A program made the translations under genes and the position numbers. Below the pieces are notes generated by a model. That model was not told the DNA's origin, made no database searches, and worked only from the letters and a program-made list of their open reading frames with translations. Below, piece after piece: positions 8,288-17,198 of a DNA stretch of 64,000 bases. The stretch spans positions 5,084,001 to 5,148,000 of the forward strand of contig NZ_CP021111.1 in assembly GCF_002119665.1 (NCBI RefSeq). The letters run 5' to 3'. Numbering within the stretch: position 1 is the first letter of the stretch; each line of letters starts with the position of its first letter. The stretch is from Bordetella genomosp. 13 (GTDB taxonomy: Bacteria > Pseudomonadota > Gammaproteobacteria > Burkholderiales > Burkholderiaceae_B).

Positions 8288-10868
8288 CTTGCCGGCGGGC
8301 CACCAGCTCCGCGAAATGCACCGCATAGCTGCGGTAGGCCACCGCGCGGTCGGCGCGCTCGATGAACCCCTGGTCCAGCCCCGTACCGCGCCGGGACAGC
8401 ACGCGCACCATGGCCTCGCCCAGGCGCTGTTCGAAGGCCGTGTCGCGCCGATCGAGATAGCCGCCCAGATTGGCGCAGTTCAGTTCGATGATGTCGCCGA
8501 AAGGCGGGGTCACGACCTCTACGGCCGGGTGGTCGTAGAACTCGTAGGCCGAGCCGACGTCCGTGACGACGCAGGGCAGCCCATTGGCCACGGCCTCACC
8601 CAGCGACAGGCTCCACCCTTCCCAGAAGGACGGCAGGACGAAGTAATCCGCGGCCTGGTAGAACGAGGCCACGTCCGGATTGAAGCCGGCCAGAATGACG
8701 TTGCCGACCAGGCCGTTTTCGACGACGGCTGCCTCGATCTCCCGCAGGTAGTCCTCTTCGACCGCGCGGCCCAGCAGCAGCAGGCGGGCCTCGGGCGCCT
8801 GGCCGACCACCTCCGCGAAGGCGCGCACCAGCTGTAGCTGCGCCTTGGGCCGCATAATGGAGGCCACGTTGAGGTACACCGGAGCCTCGTCGCCGATGCC
8901 CCAGGATTGGCGCAGGCGAGCGCGGTTCTCGGCGACGTGGGTGCGGTCTATCGTCCGCGGATCGATGCCGTTCGGTATTACCTTCATGCGAGTGACGTCC
9001 AGGCCCAGCGCCAGGTCGGCATAGCGGGCGGCGGTGGCCGAGACGCACACGTACGACACCGTGCCGGCATCCGCCTGCAGATGCGCCTGCTGGTCGTCGG
9101 GCCCTAGCCACACGTATGAGTTGTGCACCGTCTGTACGAAAGGAATGCCCAGGCGGGCGCAGATGTCGGCGCCGAACAGGCTGTAGTGGGCATTGACCAC
9201 GTCGATACGATGCGTGCGCAGGAAGTCGGTATAGGCCTGCTCGGTGGGGCGCTTGCCAAACGAATGCACTTCGAGGCCCGCCGCGCGAGCCGCCTCGGCG
9301 GCGTGTCCCTCTCGCCCCAGCGTGGCGATGGCCACGCGATGCCCCAGTCCACGCAGCGAAATGGCCAGGTCGATGACCACATTCTCCAGGCCGCCCTGCA
9401 CGAAATCGTCGACCTGCAGCAGCACGCCATGCTCCGTGGGCGGCAGCAGGCGCTGCGGCCGCTGGCGTGCCAGTTCGTCGGGACGACGCGTAGCATGGAA
9501 GAACAACCGGTTCTTGGCATACGCCTGCACACCGGCCAGGGCCTGGCCTGACGAGATGTCGATGACCGGACACTTGGAAATCAGGCGCATGCGGGCGGCC
9601 GACTCGGCGTCGGGAGCCAACGCCAACGCGCCGGTCGACAACGCGTCGTGCGCGCGCACATAGTCGGCGCGGTCGTCATCCAGGATCACGACCAGGGGTC
9701 CGGCATCGTGGAACCGGTGCGGCGATCGCGCCAGTGTGGAGATACCCACGACGGACACCTGGTTGGGTCCACGCGGCAAGTCGCCGGCGGCCGGCACGGC
9801 CTGCAGGTGACGCGCGGCGACGCCGCGGCGTGACAGCCACTTGCGGCCCACGTCGTCGACCAGGTAGGACAGGGGCTGCTGGTAGAACGCTGCCCGCTCG
9901 CCTTCGTACTTCATCAGGCGCTGGACCTTCTCGAGGATGCGGTGTTCCTGTGCCTGCGCGCTCAGCGTGTTGTCATGCACGCGATAGCGGTACAGGAAGG
10001 CCTTCTTCTCCAGGTGGCGGATCGGGAAGAAGGCGTTGATGCGCATCCAGTAGTCGTAGTCCTCGATGCCGAGCTGAGGATCGTAGTCGCCGAAGCAGCG
10101 GCCGATCCAGCCGCGATACATGAAGCAGGCGCCGATGAAGTTGTCCTGCACAGTATTCAGCATGGCGGTGTTGCGGGGCAGCTCGATCTCACCGGACGCG
10201 ACGTTCGGTCGATTGTGCGCGCGCCAGGTTGGATCCTGCAGCAGTTCGCCGCGGTCGTCGATGGCGTAATAGTCCGCGTAGGTCATGCCGATGGACGGAT
10301 CGCTCTGCAGGCGCTCCACCAGCATCTCGAGCATGCGCGGCTCCATGATGTTGTCCGCGGAAGTCCAGGTCCAGAACTCCCCTTCGGCGAAATCGAAGGC
10401 ATTGGACAGGGCCTTCGGAAGGCGCTGGTTCTTCTGGCTGTACACCCGGATCTGCGGGTGCGACAGATAGGGCTGAAGCATCTGCTCGACGCCGTCGGTC
10501 GAACCGTCATTGACGATGATCAGCTCAAAATTGCGATACGTCTGAGCCAGGACACTTTCGATGGCTTCGCCGATGAGATAGCCCTGGTTGTATACGGGAA
10601 GAATCACACTGACCAGCCCGGGCACGAGGCCACAGGCCTCCGGGCGCATTTCGATGCCGCCCACCATCTTGCCGACTTCGGGGCGCTTATGGGTGCGGCG
10701 CTGCAGAAGCTCGATGAAGGCCAACAGCCGTGCCTTGGCTCGCGACTTGACGGCATGCGACAGCGGCAGGTGGCGCCCGACGTAGCGGGCCACGCGGTAA
10801 AGGAACACGCCGATCTGCCGGCCGGCGGACGTGGCGGCCGCGCCGTTGTTTTCCATGCGTTCGTTCAT
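8274..10868 (-). CDS. Two-domain glycosyltransferase (GT2-GT4 fusion)
   Basis: This 864-residue protein carries two catalytic domains. The N-terminal GT2 (GT-A) domain spans about residues 85-320, with the nucleotide-binding DGSTDG at 121-126 and S-A-D-N at 170-173 where GT2 enzymes carry their metal-binding acidic motif. The C-terminal GT4 (GT-B) domain spans about residues 490-830, with Q-G-G-L-E-N near its start and the E-x7-E-like motif F-W-E-G-W-S-L-S-L-G-E-A near 748-759. About 150 residues of undefined linker separate them. It could add two different sugars of an O-antigen repeat in succession. It has no signal peptide or membrane helix, so it should act on the cytoplasmic side. Confidence 0.85.
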   Translation of the reverse strand: MNERMENNGAAATSAGRQIGVFLYRVARYVGRHLPLSHAVKSRAKARLLAFIELLQRRTHKRPEVGKMVGGIEMRPEACGLVPGLVSVILPVYNQGYLIGEAIESVLAQTYRNFELIIVNDGSTDGVEQMLQPYLSHPQIRVYSQKNQRLPKALSNAFDFAEGEFWTWTSADNIMEPRMLEMLVERLQSDPSIGMTYADYYAIDDRGELLQDPTWRAHNRPNVASGEIELPRNTAMLNTVQDNFIGACFMYRGWIGRCFGDYDPQLGIEDYDYWMRINAFFPIRHLEKKAFLYRYRVHDNTLSAQAQEHRILEKVQRLMKYEGERAAFYQQPLSYLVDDVGRKWLSRRGVAARHLQAVPAAGDLPRGPNQVSVVGISTLARSPHRFHDAGPLVVILDDDRADYVRAHDALSTGALALAPDAESAARMRLISKCPVIDISSGQALAGVQAYAKNRLFFHATRRPDELARQRPQRLLPPTEHGVLLQVDDFVQGGLENVVIDLAISLRGLGHRVAIATLGREGHAAEAARAAGLEVHSFGKRPTEQAYTDFLRTHRIDVVNAHYSLFGADICARLGIPFVQTVHNSYVWLGPDDQQAHLQADAGTVSYVCVSATAARYADLALGLDVTRMKVIPNGIDPRTIDRTHVAENRARLRQSWGIGDEAPVYLNVASIMRPKAQLQLVRAFAEVVGQAPEARLLLLGRAVEEDYLREIEAAVVENGLVGNVILAGFNPDVASFYQAADYFVLPSFWEGWSLSLGEAVANGLPCVVTDVGSAYEFYDHPAVEVVTPPFGDIIELNCANLGGYLDRRDTAFEQRLGEAMVRVLSRRGTGLDQGFIERADRAVAYRSYAVHFAELVARRQVMRQ

Positions 10869-10948
10869 TGTCTCTCGTAGTGATATATAGATAGTTCGGG
10901 GACCGCGGCGCGGAAGCCGCCATCATGGCACCCGGCAGGCCAGTGCCG

Positions 10949-11980
10949 TCACTGGCCTCGCTGCGCCTCTTGCCAGCGCCATCCGTCGCGGCACATTTCC
11001 TGCACATCGCGCAGCGCGACCCAGCCCAGCAATTGTTGCGCCAGTCCGGCATCCGCCCACATCTCGTCCAGATCGCCCGGGCGCCGATCGCGAATGCGGT
11101 ACGGTACGCGTTGTCCTGTGACCTGCTCGAACATGTGCACCATCTGGAGCACGCTGGTACCCCGGCCTGTGCCGAGGTTGATGGCGCGGAACCCCGTGTG
11201 TCCCGTCTTGGCCGCATACTCGAGCGCCCGTACATGACCTGCGGCCAGGTCGCACACATGCAGATAGTCGCGTACCCCGGTACCGTCCGGGGTGGCGTAG
11301 TCGTCGCCGAATACCTGAAGCTCAGCCAACTTGCCCACCGCTACCTGCGCGATGAAGGGGAACAGATTATTCGGGATACCGCGCGGGTCCTCGCCGATCA
11401 GGCCGCTGGGATGGGCACCGATGGGATTGAAATACCGCAGGCTGATGCCGGTGAAGTCAGGATCGGCCGCGCACAGATCCTGCATCACCTGCTCGACCAT
11501 GGCCTTGGTCCACCCGTAGGGATTCATGGGGCGGACAGGATGAGACTCGTCGAAAGGCAGCCGCTCGGGCCGGCCATACACGGTAGCGGAGGAACTGAAG
11601 ATGAAGCGTCGCACGCCGGCGCGCTGCATGGCCTGCAGCAGCGTCACCGTACCGCCCACATTGTTGTCGTAGTAATGCAGCGGCTTGGCGACCGATTCGC
11701 CCACCGCCTTGGCCGCGGCGAAATGCAGAACCGCCTCAACCGGCTTGCCGGCGGCCGCCTGCCTCACAAACAACTCGTCCAACCTGGCGCCGTCGCGCAC
11801 ATCGCCTTCGACATAGGGCACCGGCCGGCCGGTAATCTGCCCGACGCGTTCCAGCACGTCCGGCTTGCTGTTAGAGAAATCGTCCAGGACCAACGGGTCG
11901 AAACCCGCCGAGATCAGCTCGACCAGCGTATGGGAGCCGATAAATCCGGCACCGCCTGTCACGAGAATGGCTGAAGACAT
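10949..11980 (-). CDS. galE: UDP-glucose 4-epimerase
   Basis: This 343-residue SDR-type enzyme interconverts UDP-Glc and UDP-Gal (and in many bacteria the N-acetyl forms). The NAD-binding TGGAGFIGSH is at residues 8-17, the S-S-S-A-T-V-Y-G segment carries the catalytic serine/threonine, and the Y-G-W-T-K version of Y-x3-K follows with its catalytic tyrosine and lysine. It supplies activated sugar to the surrounding glycosyltransferases. It is transcribed with the methyltransferase-wzt-wzm genes upstream (21-bp gap) and the GT2-GT4 fusion downstream. Confidence 0.92.
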   Translation of the reverse strand: MSSAILVTGGAGFIGSHTLVELISAGFDPLVLDDFSNSKPDVLERVGQITGRPVPYVEGDVRDGARLDELFVRQAAAGKPVEAVLHFAAAKAVGESVAKPLHYYDNNVGGTVTLLQAMQRAGVRRFIFSSSATVYGRPERLPFDESHPVRPMNPYGWTKAMVEQVMQDLCAADPDFTGISLRYFNPIGAHPSGLIGEDPRGIPNNLFPFIAQVAVGKLAELQVFGDDYATPDGTGVRDYLHVCDLAAGHVRALEYAAKTGHTGFRAINLGTGRGTSVLQMVHMFEQVTGQRVPYRIRDRRPGDLDEMWADAGLAQQLLGWVALRDVQEMCRDGWRWQEAQRGQ

Positions 11981-12001
11981 GGAAACGGATCCAGTTGAGG
12001 T

Positions 12002-12958
12002 CTAACGGCGGGACAGGACTCGCCCCAGCCAACGCCAAGGCTGGGTCATAGTCCAGGACGTGGAACTGCGCAATTGGGCAAGCTCCATCTCGAGGGTCTT
12101 GACTTCGGTGACACGAGCGGCTTCGAGTTGCTCCAGTCGGTCGCCAATGGCCTTCAGCTGCTGGGCCATCGCCTCCATCGCGTGGAGATTTGCCCGGTTG
12201 TCGGCCTGCAATTGCCGTATGGCCTGGGTGTTGTCATCGATGACATCGGCGAAACGGCGATCGGCGCCCTGCCGCTCGCTTTCGTTCGAAGGAAATCGGA
12301 TGTCGGCCAGCTGCAGCCCGACGCTCTCGAGCCACTCCACGCGGGCATAGACCAGAATCACCTGGTGCCCGTGCCAATAGCTCGGCTCCATAGCACGGCA
12401 ATCCCGTACGGCCGCGTGGGTCAATACCCAGCCGGGCACGGGCAAGTAAGGAATGTTCTCGGGGAGAAAACTGAAGAAGTGCTCTTCGATGCGATCCAGC
12501 TCCTGGTAGGGCAGCGCCAGAATCACACAGTTGCGGGCCCGCTCGAGCAGCCTTGGAAGAATTTCGTATGGCCTTGCGAAATGCTCCAGCGTATTCGACG
12601 AGAACACAATATCGAACATCTCGTCCACCGTCGTCGCAGTCAGCCAGTCCTGCGTCTCGAATCGGATTCCCGTGTACGTGTGGCGCGCCTTTTCAATGGC
12701 GCTGGCGGCGAAATCCACGCCAGTCACCTTTTCCGGACCGAAATAGCTGGCCAGGACATCGGTTCCGTCGCCCTGGGCGCAGCCCCAATCGCACAGCGTC
12801 CAGCCAGCCTGGCCAATCCGCTGAATCAGCCAGGGCGGGAGGTTGTCATAGGCCACGCGCGAAAAGAAACGCGACTGCTCTTTGCCGTGATTCGTTTCCC
12901 AATCGGCGTCAAAGCGACCGTTCCAGTATTCCTGGCTATTGACGTCAATGGGCATCAT
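12002..12958 (-). CDS. SAM-dependent methyltransferase with C-terminal coiled coil (possible O-chain terminator)
   Basis: This protein has 318 residues. Residues 50-205 form a class I SAM methyltransferase: the motif I region is C-D-W-G-C-A-Q-G-D-G (56-65), an acidic D follows at 82 and S-N-T-L-E-H at 121-126. Residues about 236-297 are a strongly heptad-like coiled coil, and the last 18 residues (S-S-T-S-W-T-M through R-R) look like a basic amphipathic membrane-associating tail. An in-frame TTG exists at 12973, but ATG 12958 has a better A/G-rich leader; it overlaps the wzt stop by 14 bp. Placement after wzt suggests methyl capping of the O-chain end, as WbdD does, but no kinase domain is present. 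Function is inferred. Confidence 0.8.
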   Translation of the reverse strand: MMPIDVNSQEYWNGRFDADWETNHGKEQSRFFSRVAYDNLPPWLIQRIGQAGWTLCDWGCAQGDGTDVLASYFGPEKVTGVDFAASAIEKARHTYTGIRFETQDWLTATTVDEMFDIVFSSNTLEHFARPYEILPRLLERARNCVILALPYQELDRIEEHFFSFLPENIPYLPVPGWVLTHAAVRDCRAMEPSYWHGHQVILVYARVEWLESVGLQLADIRFPSNESERQGADRRFADVIDDNTQAIRQLQADNRANLHAMEAMAQQLKAIGDRLEQLEAARVTEVKTLEMELAQLRSSTSWTMTQPWRWLGRVLSRR

Positions 12959-14270
12959 GCTTCTTTCCCTCAAGACACTTCTCTATTTGTGGCTGAAAAA
13001 CGCCCATCATGGGTTCTTCCGCGATCACCGCGAAGTATTGAGCCCCCTCGATATATTCGAAATACGTCGTCGACCGCGGCTCGGCGCTCTCGATGGCAGC
13101 GACCAGCATATATCTTCCAGGAATCAGATAATTGACGAAAGAAAAGGCGAGCACGAACTCATCCGAACCATCGCTGGGCCTCAGTGCCGCATCCGCCCGA
13201 GTGGAATCGACCAGAAGGTCCATGCCTTTCTCGTTTTTTATGGAAAATGCAACGCTGATCGTATCGGGGTCCACGCCTTCGGGCGGGCGGAACGCAATCT
13301 TCACGGCGACGGGCTCGCCCCACGCAACCACGTCTTTCTTGCGGCCCTGCGGAGACATGATCGCGGCATACCGTATCAGGCCCATTTGGGCACCCCAGTG
13401 CGCCGCCGGCTTCGGGTCGAGCGTCAGGTCCGCGTCACTGACTACCGCCTGGTCGGCCGCCGTTCCGTTCTGCGGGTTCACTGACGCGCGCTTCTTCACG
13501 GTATCCTCCGGCATCTCATCGGCAGGCGCATCGGCGTAGAGGAACTCGGCATAGCGGGCAGTTACCGTGGACACGTCGCCCTGCATACGCAGCTTGCCGC
13601 GATCCAGCCATACCGCCCGTTGGCACAGGTTGCGCACCGATCCCACATCATGGCTGACAAAGAGCACAGCAGCCCCGTCCTGCTGGATTTCCTTGATGCG
13701 GCGCATGCATTTGAACTGGAAACGGGCATCGCCCACTGCAAGCGCCTCGTCGACGATCAACACCTCGGGTGTGGTGTTGATTGCCACGGCAAACGCCAGT
13801 CGTACATACATTCCGCTGGAGTAGGTACGGACAGGCTGATCGATGAAACTGCCAATGTCGGCGAACGCCGCGATGTCATCGAAGCGCGCCTGCGTCTCGG
13901 CGCGCGTCAACCCAAGGATCGCGGCATTCAAGTAGACATTCTCGCGACCGGTGAATTCAGGATTGAAACCGGCGCCGAGTTCCAACAGGGCGGCGATACG
14001 GCCCCGGGTCCACACGCTGCCGGTGCTAGGCGTCAACGTGCCGCAGATGATCTGCAGCAATGTGGACTTGCCCGAGCCGTTGCGACCGATTACGCCGATG
14101 GTCTCGCCTCGCGCGACCTGGAAGGACACGTCTTCGAGGGCATGGAATTGACGGTAATACTGGCGCCGGCCGAACGACATCATCTGCAGCAGCCGATCGC
14201 GCGGCTTGTCGTACAGATTGAATGTCTTGCCTAGTCTCTCGACATTGATGGCGAGGGCATCAGAGGACAT
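12945..14270 (-). CDS. wzt: O-antigen ABC exporter ATP-binding subunit Wzt with C-terminal carbohydrate-binding domain
   Basis: This 441-residue cytoplasmic subunit drives export of undecaprenyl-linked polysaccharide. The nucleotide-binding domain has Walker A GRNGSGKST at 62-70, signature Y-S-S-G-M at 150-154, Walker B L-I-V-D-E-A at 171-176 and the H-loop histidine at 207. After about residue 260 comes a beta-rich extension of about 180 residues, as in Wzt proteins that recognise a modified chain end. The ATG at 14270 overlaps the wzm stop by 11 bp, and the 3' end overlaps the methyltransferase gene. A longer open frame to 14393 runs into wzm and is rejected. Confidence 0.92.
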   Translation of the reverse strand: MSSDALAINVERLGKTFNLYDKPRDRLLQMMSFGRRQYYRQFHALEDVSFQVARGETIGVIGRNGSGKSTLLQIICGTLTPSTGSVWTRGRIAALLELGAGFNPEFTGRENVYLNAAILGLTRAETQARFDDIAAFADIGSFIDQPVRTYSSGMYVRLAFAVAINTTPEVLIVDEALAVGDARFQFKCMRRIKEIQQDGAAVLFVSHDVGSVRNLCQRAVWLDRGKLRMQGDVSTVTARYAEFLYADAPADEMPEDTVKKRASVNPQNGTAADQAVVSDADLTLDPKPAAHWGAQMGLIRYAAIMSPQGRKKDVVAWGEPVAVKIAFRPPEGVDPDTISVAFSIKNEKGMDLLVDSTRADAALRPSDGSDEFVLAFSFVNYLIPGRYMLVAAIESAEPRSTTYFEYIEGAQYFAVIAEEPMMGVFQPQIEKCLEGKKHDAH

Positions 14271-15111
14271 CTGCGAACCCCCTCCGTGTTTTCTGGAACC
14301 AGGCGTACCCCAGCAGCGCCACGATGGCGGCCGCGACAGAGTACGCGCCCCAACCGAACCAATCGATGCCACGCCCCCAGAACAAAACCCCACGGCCCTG
14401 CTCCACCATCATGGTCAACGGGCTTAGGTGCAAGAACCACCGATACTGCTCGGGCAAGACGTCCGGGGAATAAAACACCGGCGACACGAACATGAGCACC
14501 GTGGTGAGGATGCCGATGAATTGCGTGACATCACGCAGATACACGCCCAGCGCGGCAAGGAACCAGCTCAGGCCGAGAATCATGAAAACCAGAGGCAGCA
14601 CCACCACCGGGAAAAGCAACGCCGTGGAAAACGGCATCCCGTAGAACACCAGATAGAACGCGAGCCAGACGGCCAAGCTGATCAGCAGGTGGAACAGCGC
14701 GGAACCAACCGCCACGCAGGGCAGTATCTCCAGCGGAAAAACGACCTTCTTCACATAGTTGACGTTCGACAGTATCAGCGACGGCGCGCGGTTTATGCAC
14801 TCGGCGAAGAAGTTGAAGACGATCAGGCCAGCGAAGAGCACCAGCGCGAATTCGGTGCGCGATTCGGTACCCCCTGGCCAACGCGCCTTGAAGACCACGC
14901 TGAACACAAACGTGTAGACCAGCAGCATGAAGATGGGGTTAAAGAACGACCACAGCAGGCCAAGCGCGGAACCGCGATAGCGGCCTACGACTTCACGTCG
15001 GACGAGGCTACTTATCAGTGCCCAATGGGCGATGATCGACTTGAGCAGCGACAGTGGCGTGGCTCGGTGCCGAGTGGACGGATTCGAGGTATGGATTCTG
15101 CTATGGCTCAT
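14260..15111 (-). CDS. wzm: O-antigen ABC exporter permease Wzm
   Basis: This 283-residue integral membrane protein has six hydrophobic segments of the ABC-2 type. It carries the family's cytoplasmic R-R-E-V-V-G-R-Y-R-G-S-A-L-G-L-L-W motif just before the first helix and N-V-N-Y-V-K-K-V-V-F-P-L-E in the middle. With Wzt it exports lipid-linked O-chains to the periplasm. The ATG at 15111 has no obvious ribosome site. The upstream 208 bp to the next gene carry no other coding signal and may include a promoter for the wzm-wzt-methyltransferase-galE set. Confidence 0.9.
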   Translation of the reverse strand: MSHSRIHTSNPSTRHRATPLSLLKSIIAHWALISSLVRREVVGRYRGSALGLLWSFFNPIFMLLVYTFVFSVVFKARWPGGTESRTEFALVLFAGLIVFNFFAECINRAPSLILSNVNYVKKVVFPLEILPCVAVGSALFHLLISLAVWLAFYLVFYGMPFSTALLFPVVVLPLVFMILGLSWFLAALGVYLRDVTQFIGILTTVLMFVSPVFYSPDVLPEQYRWFLHLSPLTMMVEQGRGVLFWGRGIDWFGWGAYSVAAAIVALLGYAWFQKTRRGFADVL

Positions 15112-15319
15112 TCTAGGATAGTCGGCGCCGGTATCGCATGGTATTTGGAGTCGGGGCCCGCCTTCCGCGCCGGGGCATCCGCCAAGCCGGGCGAGGGGCG
15201 CTTCCGAGAGGCAGGGCCTACGTCCGCAGGGCGCGAGGCCTCGGCATTATAGGCCGGCCGGCAAGGCGTCCCCGTCCCCCAAACGAACGACCGCATCTGA
15301 AAACTGGAACGCCGAAACA

Positions 15320-16084
15320 TCATTGGCGACGCTTGGCCACCGCGTTGAAGACGTAATTCGCAAACAGCCAGACGCTGCGGGGCAATGGCAAGCCCAGATG
15401 CTGTCGATAGATGGCCCACTGCCATCGCAAGGCGCGCAGCTTATTGCCCGATACGGACCCCGCCGCCACGCGATACGCGGCCAGCGGGCCGTCCGCCGGC
15501 GTTGCGGCCGCCGACCCGGCCCGCCGCACCGCATCGAGCCAGAAAACATAGTCTTCGTGGCCAATGGCCGTGAACCGGAGGTCGGACAACGAATCGCGGC
15601 GATAGATGCCGGTGAGATTGCCGATGAAATTCGACCGCAGCATCGCCGGATAATCTATGCGCGCCGGCGCCCGGACGTGGCCGATGGTTGCGCCGTTTTC
15701 ATCGATGCGGCGATAGTCGCCGTACGAGACCCATCCCTGCGTGCCATCGAGAAAGGCTACCTGAGCCCGCAGCTTGTCGGGCATCCAAAGGTCGTCACTG
15801 TCCAGGAATGCTACATAGCGGCCGCGCGCCATCTCCAAAGCCTTGTTGCGCGTTGCCGCGACGCCGACGTTGGTCGCATTGCGCGCCAGGCGGATACGCG
15901 CGTCGCGCGCCGCGTACGTATGCACCAAATCGGCAGTACCGTCGGTCGAAGCGTCGTCTATGACAATCAACTCCCACTCGCCAAAGGTCTGCGCCTGCAC
16001 CGAATCGATCGCCGCCCCGATGTACGGCCGCGCATTGTGCGCCGGCATGACGACGGAGACGACGGGATCGCTATTCCGTCGCAT
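15320..16084 (-). CDS. Glycosyltransferase family 2
   Basis: This is a 254-residue GT-A enzyme. The N-terminal V-V-M-P-A-H-N-A motif, nucleotide-binding D-D-A-S-T-D-G-T (43-50) and D-S-D-D (95-98) metal site are intact, followed by the acceptor region with G-H-E-D-Y-V-F-W. It presumably adds one sugar of the O-chain at the cytoplasmic face. An in-frame GTG at 16099 exists, but ATG 16084 is preceded by GAGG at good spacing. The start overlaps the upstream GT4 gene by 14 bp, indicating coupled translation. Donor and acceptor cannot be read from sequence. Confidence 0.85.
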   Translation of the reverse strand: MRRNSDPVVSVVMPAHNARPYIGAAIDSVQAQTFGEWELIVIDDASTDGTADLVHTYAARDARIRLARNATNVGVAATRNKALEMARGRYVAFLDSDDLWMPDKLRAQVAFLDGTQGWVSYGDYRRIDENGATIGHVRAPARIDYPAMLRSNFIGNLTGIYRRDSLSDLRFTAIGHEDYVFWLDAVRRAGSAAATPADGPLAAYRVAAGSVSGNKLRALRWQWAIYRQHLGLPLPRSVWLFANYVFNAVAKRRQ

Positions 16085-17198
16085 CGGCCGCCTCTGCACG
16101 TAACATCCGGCGTATCCGCGCTACGTAGGCGCCTTGGTATTGCCGCTCGATATATGAAGCGTACTTCTCGTCCCATAGCGCGCGCGCGCGGGCGCCACGC
16201 TCTCGGATGTCCTCGGCCTTCAGCGCGTCGAGCCAGGCGGCAATGGCCGCTTCACCCTCTGGCAGCGCCCAACCTGTGCCCTCGATACTCACCCGCTCAC
16301 CCGGAGGTGTTCCGAGCGTCGTGATCAAGGGCCGTCCCAACATCAGATGCTCATAGTATTTGTTGGGCGAGGCAAACGCGTGGTTGGGTACCGACCGATA
16401 GTAAAAGCCCACCAGAACGTCCATGTCCGCCATCAAAGCCAGACCAGACGCACTGGGCATCGGCCCGTGGAACGTCACGTTGACGGACCGGGCGGCTTCG
16501 GCAGAAATGAAGTCGGCCAATCCGCCGTAGCCAGCGATGTGAACTTGCACGTCGCTACGTCGCCGGCACACGTCCAGCAGATGTTCCAGTCCCCGGTGTT
16601 GAGGTTCCAGGACCCCGAAATAGCCTATTCTCCAGGGAGGCGTCGCAGCGGGCGGGCGGCGCTGCGACGCCTGCCCCTGCGGTACGTTTTCGAGCACCAA
16701 CACGTTGCACAGATCCGGACGGAGGCCATGCTGGACGAGGCGCTCCTCGCTTGCGATCAGCGTCAGGGATGCTCGACGTGCAAGCCAGCGTTCGAGCGCA
16801 TCGACCGCTCTGCCGATCGGCCCGCCGATGCCGCGCACAGCGGTGTACTTGTCGTACAGGTCGAACACAAAGCTGCGACGGAACACTGCACAAAACAGCC
16901 AGGCCGCAAGGGCAGTATCCAGGTCGACGGCGTGCACCACGCGAACCTGACTGCGCAAACGTACAAGCTGCCACAGCAAGTACAGATTCCAGCCAAGCAG
17001 GGCTGTCAAGTTCTTCCAGCCGCCGCCCAGCCGCGCCGGGCGCGGATAGTAGTGAAAGCCTGGCGCCGTCTCCGCCAGCCTGCCATCCTTGTTCCAGCCG
17101 ATGAACGTGAACGGCAACCCTGCCTTGCGCAGCGCTTGGAAATACTTGCCCAGCCGCGCGTCGAAATCCGCGATGTACGAGCGGACGAAGACGATCAT
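16071..17198 (-). CDS. Glycosyltransferase family 4-like protein
   Basis: This 375-residue protein has the organisation of a GT-B glycosyltransferase: an N-terminal acceptor half with H-A-V-D-L-D-T and F-V-F-D-L-Y-D-K-Y, then a donor half with R-I-G-Y-F-G-V-L near the middle and S-P-N-K-Y-Y-E-H-L-M-L-G-R-P in place of the usual E-x7-E loop. The ATG at 17198 overlaps the stop of the WecA-like gene (ATGA). It lies directly after the initiating transferase, so it may add the second sugar to undecaprenyl-diphosphate-sugar; that role is positional inference. Confidence 0.8.
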   Translation of the reverse strand: MIVFVRSYIADFDARLGKYFQALRKAGLPFTFIGWNKDGRLAETAPGFHYYPRPARLGGGWKNLTALLGWNLYLLWQLVRLRSQVRVVHAVDLDTALAAWLFCAVFRRSFVFDLYDKYTAVRGIGGPIGRAVDALERWLARRASLTLIASEERLVQHGLRPDLCNVLVLENVPQGQASQRRPPAATPPWRIGYFGVLEPQHRGLEHLLDVCRRRSDVQVHIAGYGGLADFISAEAARSVNVTFHGPMPSASGLALMADMDVLVGFYYRSVPNHAFASPNKYYEHLMLGRPLITTLGTPPGERVSIEGTGWALPEGEAAIAAWLDALKAEDIRERGARARALWDEKYASYIERQYQGAYVARIRRMLRAEAADATE

